Positions 1 through 8,499 of a stretch of DNA of 50,132 bases are shown one piece after another (position 1 is the first letter of the stretch; every line of letters begins with the position of its first letter). The DNA is from an uncultured Oscillospiraceae bacterium (lineage in GTDB: Bacteria; Bacillota; Clostridia; Oscillospirales; Oscillospiraceae). The DNA lies in the NCBI GenBank assembly GCA_910578575.1, contig CAJTQP010000009.1, positions 1 to 50,132 of the forward strand, in the 5' to 3' direction. The position numbers and the translations under genes were made by a program. The notes under the pieces are model-generated. The model saw nothing but the letters and a program-made list of their open reading frames with translations, was not told where the DNA came from and did no database searches.

Positions 1-1
1 C

Positions 2-751
2 ATCTACCAGCTCAGTGACCCGCCCATTGGGGAGACGGAGACCACCATCGCCGGATACGTGGCGGATATGATCCAGGACGGGGACTGCATCCAGCTGGGC
101 TTTGGGGGCATCCCCAACGCCATCGGCTTCAACCTCAAGGACAAACACGACCTGGGCATCCACACTGAGCAGATCGGCACCTCCATGGCCCACCTGATGG
201 AGTGTGGGGCGGTGACCAACCGCTACAAGCGTATCGACAAGGGCATCACTGTGGGCTCCTTCATCTCCGGGGACAACTTCCTCTATGACTTTGTGGACCA
301 GCACCCCCGCATTTCCCTGCGCCGCAGCCGCTACACCAACGACCCCTATGTGATTGCCCAGAACGACAACGTGGTGTCCGTGAACGCCTCCCTACAGATC
401 GACCTGACCGGACAGGTGAGCGCGGAATCCATCGGGCCCATGCAGCACTCCGGCACCGGCGGCGCCAGCGACTTCGCCCACGGGGCCTACCACTCCAAGG
501 GTGGCCGGGCGATCTTGGCCCAGTCCTCCACCACCAAGAAGGGGACCCTCTCCCGCATCGTGCCCATCCTGGAGCCGGGGGCCATCGTCAGCGTCTCCCG
601 GAACCTCACGGACATGGTGGTGACGGAGTACGGCGTGGCCAAGCTCCGCCAGCGCACCGTGCGCCAGCGGGTGGAAAACCTCATCGCCGTGGCCCATCCG
701 GATTTCCGGGCTGAGCTGCGGAAGGATGCTGTGAAGTATATGTACTTTTGA
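2..751 (+). CDS. Acetyl-CoA hydrolase/transferase family protein, C-terminal part (butyryl-CoA:acetate or 4-hydroxybutyrate CoA-transferase type)
   Basis: The gene is cut by the left edge; the frame is open from base 2 and ends with TGA at 749-751. About 249 C-terminal residues are visible. Family motifs are a CoA-binding loop LGFGGIPNAIG, the stretch GIHTEQ (Glu codon 167-169, which from memory of AbfT-type enzymes is the residue forming the glutamyl-CoA thioester), IDLTGQVSAESIG, and VVTEYGVAKLR near the C-terminus. These enzymes move CoA between acyl-CoA and acetate in the cytoplasm, the last step of butyrate formation in many gut clostridia. Substrate (butyrate, 4-hydroxybutyrate, propionate) cannot be set from this fragment. 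The gene converges on a LysR regulator gene across a perfect 13-bp hairpin. Confidence 0.85.
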   Translation: MYQLSDPPIGETETTIAGYVADMIQDGDCIQLGFGGIPNAIGFNLKDKHDLGIHTEQIGTSMAHLMECGAVTNRYKRIDKGITVGSFISGDNFLYDFVDQHPRISLRRSRYTNDPYVIAQNDNVVSVNASLQIDLTGQVSAESIGPMQHSGTGGASDFAHGAYHSKGGRAILAQSSTTKKGTLSRIVPILEPGAIVSVSRNLTDMVVTEYGVAKLRQRTVRQRVENLIAVAHPDFRAELRKDAVKYMYF

Positions 752-765
752 CCAACGAAGAGAAC

Positions 766-800
766 AGCAGAGGCGACCGCTCAAAGGGGTCGCCTCTGCT
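766..800. terminator. Bidirectional hairpin between convergent genes
   Basis: A perfect 13-bp stem (766-778 with 788-800) and a 9-nt loop sits 14 bases after the CoA-transferase stop and just before the 3' end of the leftward LysR gene. There is no clear T-tract on either side, so it may stabilise 3' ends as much as terminate. Confidence 0.65.
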
Positions 801-813
801 GCCAAGTAGGGGC

Positions 814-1719
814 TTATTCGGGCAGATCTTTTGTTTCCTCCTCCCATTCTGCCACCCGTTTCTGAAGCAGGCGCAGGAAGGTCATGGTAAAGGAGGATTG
901 CTCAGCGTTCTTTGGGAACAATAGACTGATGGTACGGACAAGGGGCTCTTTGAGGGGGAGCGCTTTTACTTGGTGCTCTGGCCTGATGTCGCGCAGGCTG
1001 AGCTTTGGGAGGATGCTGACCCCCAACCCCTGGGATACCAGGGAAATGGCGGTGCTGTTTTCCGGGGAGTATACTTTGACAATGTCACGTTCGATCAGCT
1101 TCTGCTGGATGTCTTTATAGGATTCCTCCCAGTCGAGGTCCTCATTGGTATGGATATAGGGATATTTTCCGGCGATCTCCGCCAGGGATACCGAGGGGAG
1201 GGCAGCCAGAGGGCTGCTGGCAGGAACCAGCAAATAAAAGGGTTCCGTGATCAGCGGCACATGCTGCATCCCCGCGGGGAAATTGGTGCCGCAGAAGAAC
1301 GTGCAGTCCAGCCAACTTTCCCGGACCCCCAGTTCGTCATCCAGATAACGCCCCAGGTATTCCATTTGAAATACGGTGTCTGCATGTTCCTGGCAGAATT
1401 CTGCCACAACTTGAGGCATCCATTGGGTTGCGACGCTTTGAAATACCCCCACGCGGAACAATGCCTTGCGCATCCGGGTGGCAACGTCCTGCAAGTAGTA
1501 TTCCATATCGTCGATTTGGCGCATGACCTTCACCAGCTTTTCCCCGGTTTCCGTCAGGGTCACGCCTCTCTGGCTTCTATGGAAGATCTTGACGCCCAGT
1601 TCTTCCTCACAACGGGTGACGATGTGGCCCATGTTGGGCTGGGCGTAGCCCAGGATTTCCCCGGCACGGGTCAGGCTGCCGCAGTCCGCAGTTACGATGA
1701 TCGGTAAATACTTTCCCAT
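814..1719 (-). CDS. LysR-family transcriptional regulator
   Basis: A 301-residue protein of normal LysR length. Residues 1-60 form the winged helix-turn-helix (SLTRAGEILGYAQPN then LGVKIFHRSQRGVTLTETG); the rest is a periplasmic-binding-like effector domain with hydrophobic strands such as FYLLVPASSPLA. The ATG at 1719 follows an AGGTGG ribosome site. LysR proteins bind DNA as tetramers and respond to small metabolites. It is divergent from the amino acid permease at 2283 and convergent with the CoA-transferase, so the permease is the likeliest target, with an inverted repeat at 1748-1801 as possible binding site. The effector is unknown. Confidence 0.9.
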   Translation of the reverse strand: MGKYLPIIVTADCGSLTRAGEILGYAQPNMGHIVTRCEEELGVKIFHRSQRGVTLTETGEKLVKVMRQIDDMEYYLQDVATRMRKALFRVGVFQSVATQWMPQVVAEFCQEHADTVFQMEYLGRYLDDELGVRESWLDCTFFCGTNFPAGMQHVPLITEPFYLLVPASSPLAALPSVSLAEIAGKYPYIHTNEDLDWEESYKDIQQKLIERDIVKVYSPENSTAISLVSQGLGVSILPKLSLRDIRPEHQVKALPLKEPLVRTISLLFPKNAEQSSFTMTFLRLLQKRVAEWEEETKDLPE

Positions 1720-1747
1720 TGTTTCGCCACCTATATTTTTTATTTCA

Positions 1748-1801
1748 GTATATCATATTTTTATATACCCTTTGTAGTATAGGATTTCAATATTGATATA
1801 C
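1748..1801. promoter_or_regulatory. Candidate LysR operator (separated inverted repeat)
   Basis: GTATATCA (1748-1755) and its exact complement TGATATAC (1794-1801) lie 38 bp apart in an AT-rich stretch between the LysR start and the permease leader. Paired half-sites over about 50 bp fit LysR tetramer footprints, but the region is so AT-rich that chance is possible. Confidence 0.35.
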
Positions 1802-1812
1802 TTTTTTTGAAT

Positions 1813-1840
1813 TTTACTTTTTCGGGTTTTTCGCTACAAT
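1813..1840 (+). promoter_or_regulatory. Candidate promoter of the permease leader
   Basis: TTTACT (1813-1818), 16-bp spacer, TACAAT (1835-1840). It would start a transcript near 1847 with a leader of about 435 nt before the permease. Confidence 0.5.
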
Positions 1841-1914
1841 AGAGGATAAGGAATGAATACCCCGGATTGAAGGTCTCGTATCTTCCTGTCCGCCCTTTCT
1901 TCCAGGCAGGCGGG

Positions 1915-2015
1915 CGCAGGGTCTCCGGGCGGAGGCGCGCTTGGCACGGTGGTTTTCTCTTCCTGATTACTCATAAGCGAGGAGCAGTCGCGATCAGCGG
2001 CTGCTCCTTGTTTTA
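1915..2015 (+). promoter_or_regulatory. Leader attenuator upstream of the amino acid permease
   Basis: The stem 1981-1991 pairs with 1997-2007 (11 bp with one G-U, 5-nt loop) and is followed by TTGTTTTA, which is an intrinsic terminator 270 nt before the permease start. The stem can extend down through AAGCGA (1975-1980). That same AAGCG can instead pair with CGCTT at 1938-1942, just before TGGCAC, giving a possible antiterminator. This resembles T-box logic (a TGGN sequence beside the antiterminator), but no stem I or specifier loop is recognised, so the regulatory class is unknown. Confidence 0.5.
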
Positions 2016-2069
2016 TGCCCTTTTGGGAGCTACCATACAAAATCAGCATAATGGAATATAAAACTGGTA

Positions 2070-2099
2070 TTTCCAAAAGGCATTGGCATTTTTTATAAT
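2070..2099 (+). promoter_or_regulatory. Second candidate promoter of the permease
   Basis: A perfect TATAAT at 2094-2099 with TTTCCA 18 bp upstream (2070-2075). It lies downstream of the leader terminator and would bypass it. The remaining leader to 2282 contains only a 6-bp CCGGAG/CTCCGG pairing. Confidence 0.45.
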
Positions 2100-2282
2100 G
2101 ATACTGACTTATACGACCCCTGGTCTCATACAGAATGCCGGGACAGGGGAGCCGGAGAGAAAGGGGGCACTGTCTAGCTCCGGTGCGTAAAGCCAGCTTT
2201 TTTACATCCACGGATGTAGAGAGAGTTCCACCATCTTCGCGGAAAGAAACAAACGCGAAACGGAAAAGAAAAGAGGTATGTT

Positions 2283-3761
2283 ATGAGTAATAGTCCCGAA
2301 AAGAAGGGCGTAAGCGCCATTGACTTTTTCTGTATTGGTTTTGGCGCCATCGTCGGGGTCGGCTGGGCCGTGTCCATCAACGGCTGGATGACCAACTGCG
2401 GCGGGCCTGTTCCCGCTGGTATCGGCTATCTGCTGTGCCTGATCATGATGGTCCCTGTGGCACTGTGCTACTGCGAACTGGTGCCCATGATGCCTGTTGC
2501 CGGCGGCGGCATGGCCTTTGCATTTAAGGCCTTCAACGATAAGGTCGCTACCATCTCTGGTTGGGCGGCATTCGGTGCCTTCGTGTTCATCATCCCCTGG
2601 GAAGCCATCCAGATCACCGACGTGTTGGGTTATCTGATCCCCGCACTGAAGGAAGGCGATCCCCTCTATAGCGTGATGGGTTCTGACGTCTATCTGTCCA
2701 CCATCATCATCGGCGTGGTCTGCTCCGTGGTGATTTTCGCCATCAACATGCGTGGCCTGGCTTCTGCCGCCCTGCTGCAGAAGGTGCTGTGTATCTTCCT
2801 CATCGGCTGCGCCATCGTGGGTGCCATTGCAGCCCTCATCGGCGGCAACCCGGAAAATCTGCGGCCCATCTATGATGTTACCAACCCTGAGATTTATGGC
2901 ACTGCCGAAGGTCTGAAGTCTGTCTCCCATAAGTCCATGTTCGGCGGCTGCTTCGCCATCGTGTCCCAGGCCGCCTTCTTCCTGGCTGGTTTCGAGACCA
3001 TCCCCCAGGGCGTTGAGGACGCCGGCGGCGACCTGAAGGGCGTGGGCAAGACCGTGGTTCTGTCCGTGTCCATGGCTTGTATCTTCTATGCTCTGTTGCT
3101 GTTCTGCTTCGGCTACGGCTACGACTGGCAGGAGTTCGCACATCTGCCTCGTCCCGCTGCTGCCTCCATGTTCCCCCTGCTCTTCCCCGGTGCGGCAGGC
3201 ACGGTTCTGTTCTGGATCCTGACCATCGGCGCTGTCGCCGGTCTGTTCACCACCTGGAACGGCTTCTTCACCGCTTCCGCCAACCTGCTCATGGCTATGG
3301 CCCGTGGCCGTCTGATCCCCAAGATCTTTGCCAAGCAGAATGCTAACGGTGTTGCTGTGAACGGCCAGATCGTCTGCCTGATCCTGTCCCTGGCTGGTCC
3401 TTTCGTGGGCGCCAACATGATCGACCCGCTGACCAGCTTCTCTGCCGCAGCCTTCATGCTGTCCTGGACCCTCACTGCTTGGTCCCTGGTGCTGCTGCGG
3501 AAGAACCACCCGGAGATGGAGCGTCCCTACAAGATCCCCGGCGGCATGGCTATGGGTCTGTTCGCAGCCATCCTGATGACCGTGGTTCTGGTCTGCGCCT
3601 TCATCCCCGTCAGCCCCTTCTACGTGACCGATATGGCCGTGAAGATGTTCATCATCTGGATGGTCATCGGTATCGTGTTCTACCTGGTCTCCGGCGGCCA
3701 GCGCAAGGGCCTGTCCGAGGCTGAGCTGGAAGAGGGCGTGTTCGGCGAACATAAGGGCTGA
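2283..3761 (+). CDS. APC-superfamily amino acid permease
   Basis: A 492-residue, strongly hydrophobic protein with about 12 membrane segments. The N-terminus has the APC helix-1 signature (FFCIGFGAIVGVGW) with the glycine-rich break used for substrate amino group binding, followed by a conserved cytoplasmic loop after helix 2. It imports amino acids or an amino acid derivative, driven by an ion gradient or by exchange. The ATG at 2283 follows GAGGT. Arg and Gly codons are unusually CGT/GGT-rich compared with neighbours, which suggests high expression. It is monocistronic, with a long regulated leader upstream and a strong terminator downstream. Substrate is not predictable; a lysine- or polyamine-related role would fit a butyrate producer but is speculative. 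Confidence 0.88.
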   Translation: MSNSPEKKGVSAIDFFCIGFGAIVGVGWAVSINGWMTNCGGPVPAGIGYLLCLIMMVPVALCYCELVPMMPVAGGGMAFAFKAFNDKVATISGWAAFGAFVFIIPWEAIQITDVLGYLIPALKEGDPLYSVMGSDVYLSTIIIGVVCSVVIFAINMRGLASAALLQKVLCIFLIGCAIVGAIAALIGGNPENLRPIYDVTNPEIYGTAEGLKSVSHKSMFGGCFAIVSQAAFFLAGFETIPQGVEDAGGDLKGVGKTVVLSVSMACIFYALLLFCFGYGYDWQEFAHLPRPAAASMFPLLFPGAAGTVLFWILTIGAVAGLFTTWNGFFTASANLLMAMARGRLIPKIFAKQNANGVAVNGQIVCLILSLAGPFVGANMIDPLTSFSAAAFMLSWTLTAWSLVLLRKNHPEMERPYKIPGGMAMGLFAAILMTVVLVCAFIPVSPFYVTDMAVKMFIIWMVIGIVFYLVSGGQRKGLSEAELEEGVFGEHKG

Positions 3762-3801
3762 TTCACTCCCAAACTTACATCACTATTACATCTAACGCAC
3801 G

Positions 3802-3832
3802 AAAAACCCGGAGGATTTTCCTCCGGGTTTTT
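3802..3832. terminator. Bidirectional intrinsic terminator
   Basis: A 14-bp perfect stem (3802-3815 with 3819-3832), with A-run on one side and T-run on the other, ends both the permease and the convergent MATE gene. Confidence 0.92.
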
Positions 3833-3845
3833 CAGTTAATTTCCA

Positions 3846-5171
3846 TTAAGATTCCTTTGGCAACCGTCGGGTCTGCCGAACCATCATCACGGCCACATAC
3901 ACCGCCACCAGCAGTTCCGCCAGGGGCACAGCAAACCACAGGGCATTGGCCCCCGCCACGGCGGGGAGAAGATAGATGAAAATACCGCTGACCACCGCCC
4001 CTCTCGCCACGGAGACGACAAAAGAGGTAACAGGTTGCAGTAGGGCCTGGAAGTAGTAAGTGGAGAACACATTGAAGGGCAGCAGCAGGAAACCCAGGGC
4101 ATAGCTACGGATGATACCGGGGGCCACCGCCAAAATCTCTGGCGTGGGGGTCATAAAGATGCGCACGAACAGGTTGGGGAAGAGGATGGACAGGGCAGTC
4201 CAGAGAATGCCGAAGAAAGCAGCGGTCCCCAGGGCATACTGTAACAGCCCCCGAATCCTTGACCCCTGTTTCGCCCCAAAGTTGGCGGAGATGATGGGCT
4301 GTGACGCCTGGCCAATGCTATAGGCACAGCAGGTGACGAAGGTGCCTACGTTGATGAGGATGCCATACACCGACAGGGCGTTGGTGTCCAGATAGGCCAA
4401 AATCTGCCGGTTGATCATCATCGCCAGGATCCCCATGGCGATGTCCACGAAGAAGGAGGAGAAGCCGGTGACGCAGATGGAGCGGAACAGGGAGAAAAAC
4501 TGGCGGGGTTTCTCCAGGCGCAGCGTATTTTTCTTGTTGCAGAAGTGAGTACACATCACCACCACTGAGAGGACAGAACCCACCGCCGTAGCCAGACCCG
4601 CCCCCATAATGCCCATGTCCAGGGAAAAGACGAAGAAGTAGTCCCCAAAGATGTTGAACACACCCCCAAAGAGCACCGCCTTGGTGGCCAGGCCGGGGTT
4701 GCCGTCGTTGCGAAGAAAGGCCGCCAGGAGCTGGGAGAACATGAAGCTGGGGACGGCGAACTTCACCGGCAGCACATACCGCCGGGCCAGGGGCAGCAGG
4801 GTCTCCTCCGCCCCAAAGAGCCGGAGCATGGGGGCATCACAGAAAATCACCAGCAGCCAGACTAGGGCGGCCAGCAGGGCCATCCCCAGCAGGGAGGCGG
4901 TGAAGTAGGCGTTGGAGCGCTTCACGTTCCCCTCCCCCCGCAGGGTGCCAAAGAGCACTGAGCCGCCGATGCCCACCAGGAGGCCTAAGCCGTAGATGAT
5001 GTTCCAGATGGGGCTGATGACTGCCAGGGCGGCGGTGCCGTCGGGGCCATGGTACTGGCCCACCACCACAGCATCTACAATGCCGTAGATGGAGACGATG
5101 ATGGTGCTGCCAAAGGCGGCGTACAGATAGCGGAAATAGAGGGGGCGGATCTTTGCTGTGAGGAAATCCAT
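3846..5171 (-). CDS. MATE-family multidrug/metabolite exporter
   Basis: A 441-residue, 12-helix polytopic membrane protein. The start FRYLYAAFGSTIIVSIYGIVDAVVVGQ and the mid-protein repeat of the same fold (FSSFFVDIAMGILAMMINRQ) are typical of the two six-helix halves of MATE/DinF-type transporters. These exchange Na+ or H+ for cationic drugs or metabolites at the inner membrane. The start at 5171 has an AAAGGAG site 10 bases upstream. It is monocistronic, driven by a near-consensus promoter at 5291-5319 with a leader of about 113 nt that could be regulatory. Substrate unknown. Confidence 0.88.
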   Translation of the reverse strand: MDFLTAKIRPLYFRYLYAAFGSTIIVSIYGIVDAVVVGQYHGPDGTAALAVISPIWNIIYGLGLLVGIGGSVLFGTLRGEGNVKRSNAYFTASLLGMALLAALVWLLVIFCDAPMLRLFGAEETLLPLARRYVLPVKFAVPSFMFSQLLAAFLRNDGNPGLATKAVLFGGVFNIFGDYFFVFSLDMGIMGAGLATAVGSVLSVVVMCTHFCNKKNTLRLEKPRQFFSLFRSICVTGFSSFFVDIAMGILAMMINRQILAYLDTNALSVYGILINVGTFVTCCAYSIGQASQPIISANFGAKQGSRIRGLLQYALGTAAFFGILWTALSILFPNLFVRIFMTPTPEILAVAPGIIRSYALGFLLLPFNVFSTYYFQALLQPVTSFVVSVARGAVVSGIFIYLLPAVAGANALWFAVPLAELLVAVYVAVMMVRQTRRLPKES

Positions 5172-5290
5172 GGGGGTCAGGCTCCTTTCTGTCCATAAAA
5201 AGGGACTGGACAGGTCTCAGGCGTTTCAGCCTGTGCCTGATCCAGCCCATCATTTCCAATGAATGATTTGCCCTCCGAGCAAGTGCCCCC

Positions 5291-5319
5291 ATTTTACAGG
5301 AGGGGACAAAAAATGTCAA
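5291..5319 (-). promoter_or_regulatory. Promoter of the first MATE gene
   Basis: On the minus strand: TTGACA (5314-5319), 17-bp spacer, TAAAAT (5291-5296). Transcription would start near 5284 and leave a 113-nt leader before the ATG. Confidence 0.75.
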
Positions 5320-5348
5320 GGGGCCGGCAGCTTTGGCGAGAAAAGAAG

Positions 5349-5377
5349 TTGGCAGGAATGGGGAAGTGTGCTATACT
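5349..5377 (+). promoter_or_regulatory. Promoter of nudF and probably the wal operon
   Basis: TTGGCA (5349-5354), 17-bp spacer, TATACT (5372-5377), about 30 bp before the nudF ribosome site. Confidence 0.75.
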
Positions 5378-5412
5378 GACAACATGTAAAAATTTTAGGG
5401 AGAAGGTATTGC

Positions 5413-5964
5413 ATGATGGAACTGCTGGAATTGAAGGAAGAGACCGTGGCGCGGGAAACCGTCTATGAGGGCATCATCGTCAACGTCCGCCGGGACAAGG
5501 CCCGCCTCACCGACGGCCGGGTCACCAACCGGGAGGTCATCGAGCACCCCGGCGGGGTGGCGGTGTTCGCCGTGGATGAGGAGAACCGGGTCATCATGGT
5601 CCGCCAGTTCCGCTATCCCATGGGAGAAGTGGTGCTGGAGCTCCCCGCCGGGAAGTTGGAGAAGGGGGAGGACCCCAGGGACAGCGGCCTGCGGGAGCTG
5701 GAGGAGGAGACCGGCCTGCGGCCGGGTACCTTCCAGTCCATGGGATGCAGCTACTCCTCTCCGGGCATCCTAGAGGAGAAGATCCACCTGTATTTCGCCA
5801 AAGACCTGGTCCAGGGCCCCTGCCACCCCGACGACGGGGAGTTTTTAGAAATCGTTCGGGTACCCTATCAGGAGCTGGTGGAGATGGCCCGCAAGGGGGA
5901 GATCAAGGACAGCAAGACCCTGGTGGGCATCCTGAAGGCCTCCTTCCTCATGGAAGGGAACTGA
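5413..5964 (+). CDS. nudF: ADP-ribose pyrophosphatase, Nudix family
   Basis: A 183-residue Nudix hydrolase. Residues 80-102 match the Nudix box G-x5-E-x7-RELxEExGL exactly, giving the metal-binding glutamates; an upstream GGVAVF strand and PAGKLEKGED match the ADP-ribose pyrophosphatase subfamily. It splits ADP-ribose to AMP and ribose 5-phosphate in the cytosol. Two ATG codons in tandem (5413 and 5416) follow GGGAGAAGG, so either may be used. The gene lies 45 bp ahead of walR in the same direction, with no terminator between them, so read-through into the two-component operon is likely. Confidence 0.9.
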   Translation: MMELLELKEETVARETVYEGIIVNVRRDKARLTDGRVTNREVIEHPGGVAVFAVDEENRVIMVRQFRYPMGEVVLELPAGKLEKGEDPRDSGLRELEEETGLRPGTFQSMGCSYSSPGILEEKIHLYFAKDLVQGPCHPDDGEFLEIVRVPYQELVEMARKGEIKDSKTLVGILKASFLMEGN

Positions 5965-6009
5965 GCCCAGAGAAGCGAGTTTGAATGGCAGGAGAGGCAG
6001 AGAAAACGT

Positions 6010-6714
6010 ATGGACAGGAAGCAGACCGTCCTGATTGTAGAGGACGAAAAGAATATCGTGGATATCCTGCGCTTCAACCTCCAGCGGGAGGGCTATGAGA
6101 CCCTGGAGGCCTACGACGGGGTGACGGGGTTGAAGCTGATCCTGGAGAAGCAGCCGGAGCTGATCCTGCTGGACCTGATGCTGCCGGGGATGAACGGTTT
6201 TGAAGTGTGCAAGACCGTCCGGGACAAGGGGATCAACACCCCCGTGCTCATCATCACCGCGCGGGAGGCAGAGCAGGACAAGATCTTGGGCTTAGGGCTG
6301 GGGGCCGACGACTATATCACAAAGCCCTTCTCCGTGCGGGAGCTCATGGCGCGGGTGAAGACCAACATCCGCCGCCAGACCATGGCCAGCGGCCAGAGCG
6401 CCCCCGGCAGCCGCCTGGATTTCGGCCGGGTGGTAGTGGACAAGGGGGCGGGCATCGCCACCAAGGACGGCACCGACTTGGAGCTCACCCAGCGGGAGTT
6501 CGACCTTTTGACCTACCTGGCCTCCAACCCCGGCCGGGTATTCTCCCGGCAGGAACTCATGGAGCGGGTGTGGAACTATGAGGGCTATGTGGGGGACGTC
6601 CGGGGGGTGGATGTGGCCATCCGCCGCTTAAGGGAAAAACTGGAGGACGACCCCGCCCAGCCCAAGTTTATTCTCACCCGCCGGGGGGCGGGGTATCTCT
6701 TCCAACATGACTAA
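6010..6714 (+). CDS. walR: Response regulator, OmpR/PhoB family (WalR/YycF-like)
   Basis: A 234-residue regulator. The receiver domain (1-120) has the acidic pair near residues 11-12, phospho-acceptor Asp55 (LLDLMLPG) and the KPF lysine loop (YITKPFSVRELMARV). A winged-helix DNA-binding domain fills the C-terminus (LELTQREFDLLTYLASNPG, RGVDVAIRRLREKLE, TRRGAGYLF). The gene is followed at once by a PAS/HAMP histidine kinase and by yycH- and yycI-like genes, the arrangement of the WalRK cell-wall homeostasis system. That synteny, rather than sequence alone, supports the WalR name. AGGAGAGG lies 13 bases before the ATG. Confidence 0.85.
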   Translation: MDRKQTVLIVEDEKNIVDILRFNLQREGYETLEAYDGVTGLKLILEKQPELILLDLMLPGMNGFEVCKTVRDKGINTPVLIITAREAEQDKILGLGLGADDYITKPFSVRELMARVKTNIRRQTMASGQSAPGSRLDFGRVVVDKGAGIATKDGTDLELTQREFDLLTYLASNPGRVFSRQELMERVWNYEGYVGDVRGVDVAIRRLREKLEDDPAQPKFILTRRGAGYLFQHD

Positions 6715-6729
6715 GGGAGTGTGACGTCT

Positions 6730-8499
6730 GTGCTGCGAAGCCTGCACATGAAGCTGGTGCTGATCATGGTTCTGCTGGTGGTCTGTCTGATGACCATTGC
6801 CGGGGCCTTCCTCACCAGCTCCATCAACCAATTTTATCTCAACGAATTTTACTCCCAGATGTCCGGGGTCTTTCAGGACACGGAGCTGGTCCGGGACCTG
6901 AGCGTTCAGACCGAAGGGGAGGAGGACGGAGGACTTGCCATGGAGCAGGTCCTCAGGGCCTATATGGGCGCCCTGGGGGTGGACGGCCGGAACCGGAACT
7001 ACTTCGTCCTCAGCGGCACAGACCTGCGCTATCTGGCCGGGTCCGACGACGAGGAGGGGGCGGACCTGGAGGTCACCCCAAACCTGCTCATCGCCCTCAA
7101 CGAAAAGCGGGAGGGCAGCGAGAGCGACCCCACCGCCGGTTATATGGACCTGGCCATCCCCATCCACCGGGGGGGCCAGGACTACATCATCTATATCCTG
7201 GACAGCCAGAACAACCTGCGCCAGCTCAACAGCGAGATCTTCCTCCTGATTATTGAGGCTCTGGGCTTTGGCCTGGTGATCTCCCTGCTGCTGTCCTTCC
7301 TCCTCTCCCGCACCATGGTCACCCCCATCCGGGCCCTCACCCGTGGGGCCAAGCGAGTGGCCGAGGGGGATTTTGGCCATGAGATCCAGGTGGAGTCCCA
7401 CGACGAGATCGGCGTGCTCACCGGCACCTTCAACGACATGGCGGGCCAACTGAAAACCACCCTGGAGGAGGTGGAGAACGAGCGCACCAAGCTCAGCACC
7501 CTCTTCCTCCACATGACCGACGGGGTGGTGGCCTTCGACCGGGACGGGGAAGTGATCCATGCCAACCCGGCGGCGGAGGACATGCTGGGCCGGTCCATCC
7601 CCATCGGCGGGCCCATCCGTTACTTTGACCTCTTTGGGGAGATCACCGCCCTGGAAAAGGTGCTGAACCTGGAGGGGGACTGCCTGGAGAGCGAGATGGT
7701 CCGGGGGGACCGGAGCCTGCTCCTCCTCCTGGCCCCCTTCGACCGGGAGAAGCAGGCGGGGGTCCTGGTGGTGGTCCACGATGTGACCCAACAGGTAAAG
7801 AACGAGACCACCCGCCGGGAGTTCGTGGCCAATGTCTCCCACGAGCTGCGCACCCCCCTGACCAACATCCGCAGCTATGCCGAGACCATGGCGGAGACCC
7901 CGGATCTGCCCCCGGAGATGACGAAAAATTTCCTGGGCATCATCCTGGGGGAGAGCGACCGGATGACCCACATCGTCCAGGATCTGCTCACCCTCTCCCG
8001 TTTCGACTCCGGCTACAGCCAGCTTACCCTGACCCTCTTCCCCTTCGGGGAGGTGCTGCGGGACAGCTGCCAGGCGGTGCGCCTGGACGCGGAGCACCAC
8101 GGCCACAGCCTGGAGTTGATTGGGGACAGGAACCTGCCCAACATCCGGGCGGACCGGGAGCGGGTGCTGCAAGTGATTATGAACATCCTCTCCAACGCCA
8201 TCAAATACACCCCCGACGGCGGCCACATCCGTATGACTGCCGGCTGGCGGGAGGATATGGTGTGGGTGGAGGTGGCCGACGACGGCATCGGCATCCCCGC
8301 CGACGACCGGGAGCGGATCTTTGAGCGTTTCTACCGGGTGGACAAGGCCCGCTCCCGCGAGTCCGGAGGCACGGGCTTGGGGCTGTCCATCGCCCAGGAG
8401 ATCGTGGCCCGCCATGAGGGCAGCCTCTCCCTGGTGGACAGGGACGGCCCCGGCACCACCGTGCGCATGGAGCTGAAGATCGGAGGGCCGGAGGCATGA
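6730..8499 (+). CDS. walK: Sensor histidine kinase with HAMP and PAS domains (WalK/YycG-like)
   Basis: About 589 residues: membrane segment near residues 5-27, an extracytoplasmic sensor loop of about 140 residues, a second membrane segment, HAMP, a PAS domain (DGVVAFDRDGEVIHANPAAE), the HisKA motif VSHELRTPLTNI with the phosphorylated His near residue 371, and HATPase_c boxes (NILSNAIKYTPDGG, VADDGIGIPADD, GTGLGLSI). This domain order is that of WalK. The frame is open from a GTG at 6721, but that lies only 1 base from GGGAG; the GTG at 6730 has a usable 10-base spacing and is preferred. The stop overlaps the yycH start (ATGA). It phosphorylates the upstream regulator. Confidence 0.85.
   Translation: MLRSLHMKLVLIMVLLVVCLMTIAGAFLTSSINQFYLNEFYSQMSGVFQDTELVRDLSVQTEGEEDGGLAMEQVLRAYMGALGVDGRNRNYFVLSGTDLRYLAGSDDEEGADLEVTPNLLIALNEKREGSESDPTAGYMDLAIPIHRGGQDYIIYILDSQNNLRQLNSEIFLLIIEALGFGLVISLLLSFLLSRTMVTPIRALTRGAKRVAEGDFGHEIQVESHDEIGVLTGTFNDMAGQLKTTLEEVENERTKLSTLFLHMTDGVVAFDRDGEVIHANPAAEDMLGRSIPIGGPIRYFDLFGEITALEKVLNLEGDCLESEMVRGDRSLLLLLAPFDREKQAGVLVVVHDVTQQVKNETTRREFVANVSHELRTPLTNIRSYAETMAETPDLPPEMTKNFLGIILGESDRMTHIVQDLLTLSRFDSGYSQLTLTLFPFGEVLRDSCQAVRLDAEHHGHSLELIGDRNLPNIRADRERVLQVIMNILSNAIKYTPDGGHIRMTAGWREDMVWVEVADDGIGIPADDRERIFERFYRVDKARSRESGGTGLGLSIAQEIVARHEGSLSLVDRDGPGTTVRMELKIGGPEA

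Noticed and set aside
392..847. Long minus-strand frame opposite the CoA-transferase
   Set aside because: It is antisense to a clear gene, begins in a terminator region and shows His/Gly/Leu-rich composition typical of shadow frames in GC-rich DNA.
1848..2015. Canonical T-box riboswitch
   Set aside because: The terminator and a TGGCAC sequence are present, but the standard 14-nt T-box, stem I and a specifier loop are not; kept only as an attenuator of unknown class.
1834..2211. 125-codon minus-strand frame in the permease leader
   Set aside because: No ribosome site, no recognisable domain, and it lies over the attenuator hairpin; treated as leader sequence.
2202..3752. 516-codon minus-strand frame opposite the permease
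   Set aside because: Composition (His, Gln, Gly, Asp) is that of a complement-strand shadow, with no ribosome site or family motif.
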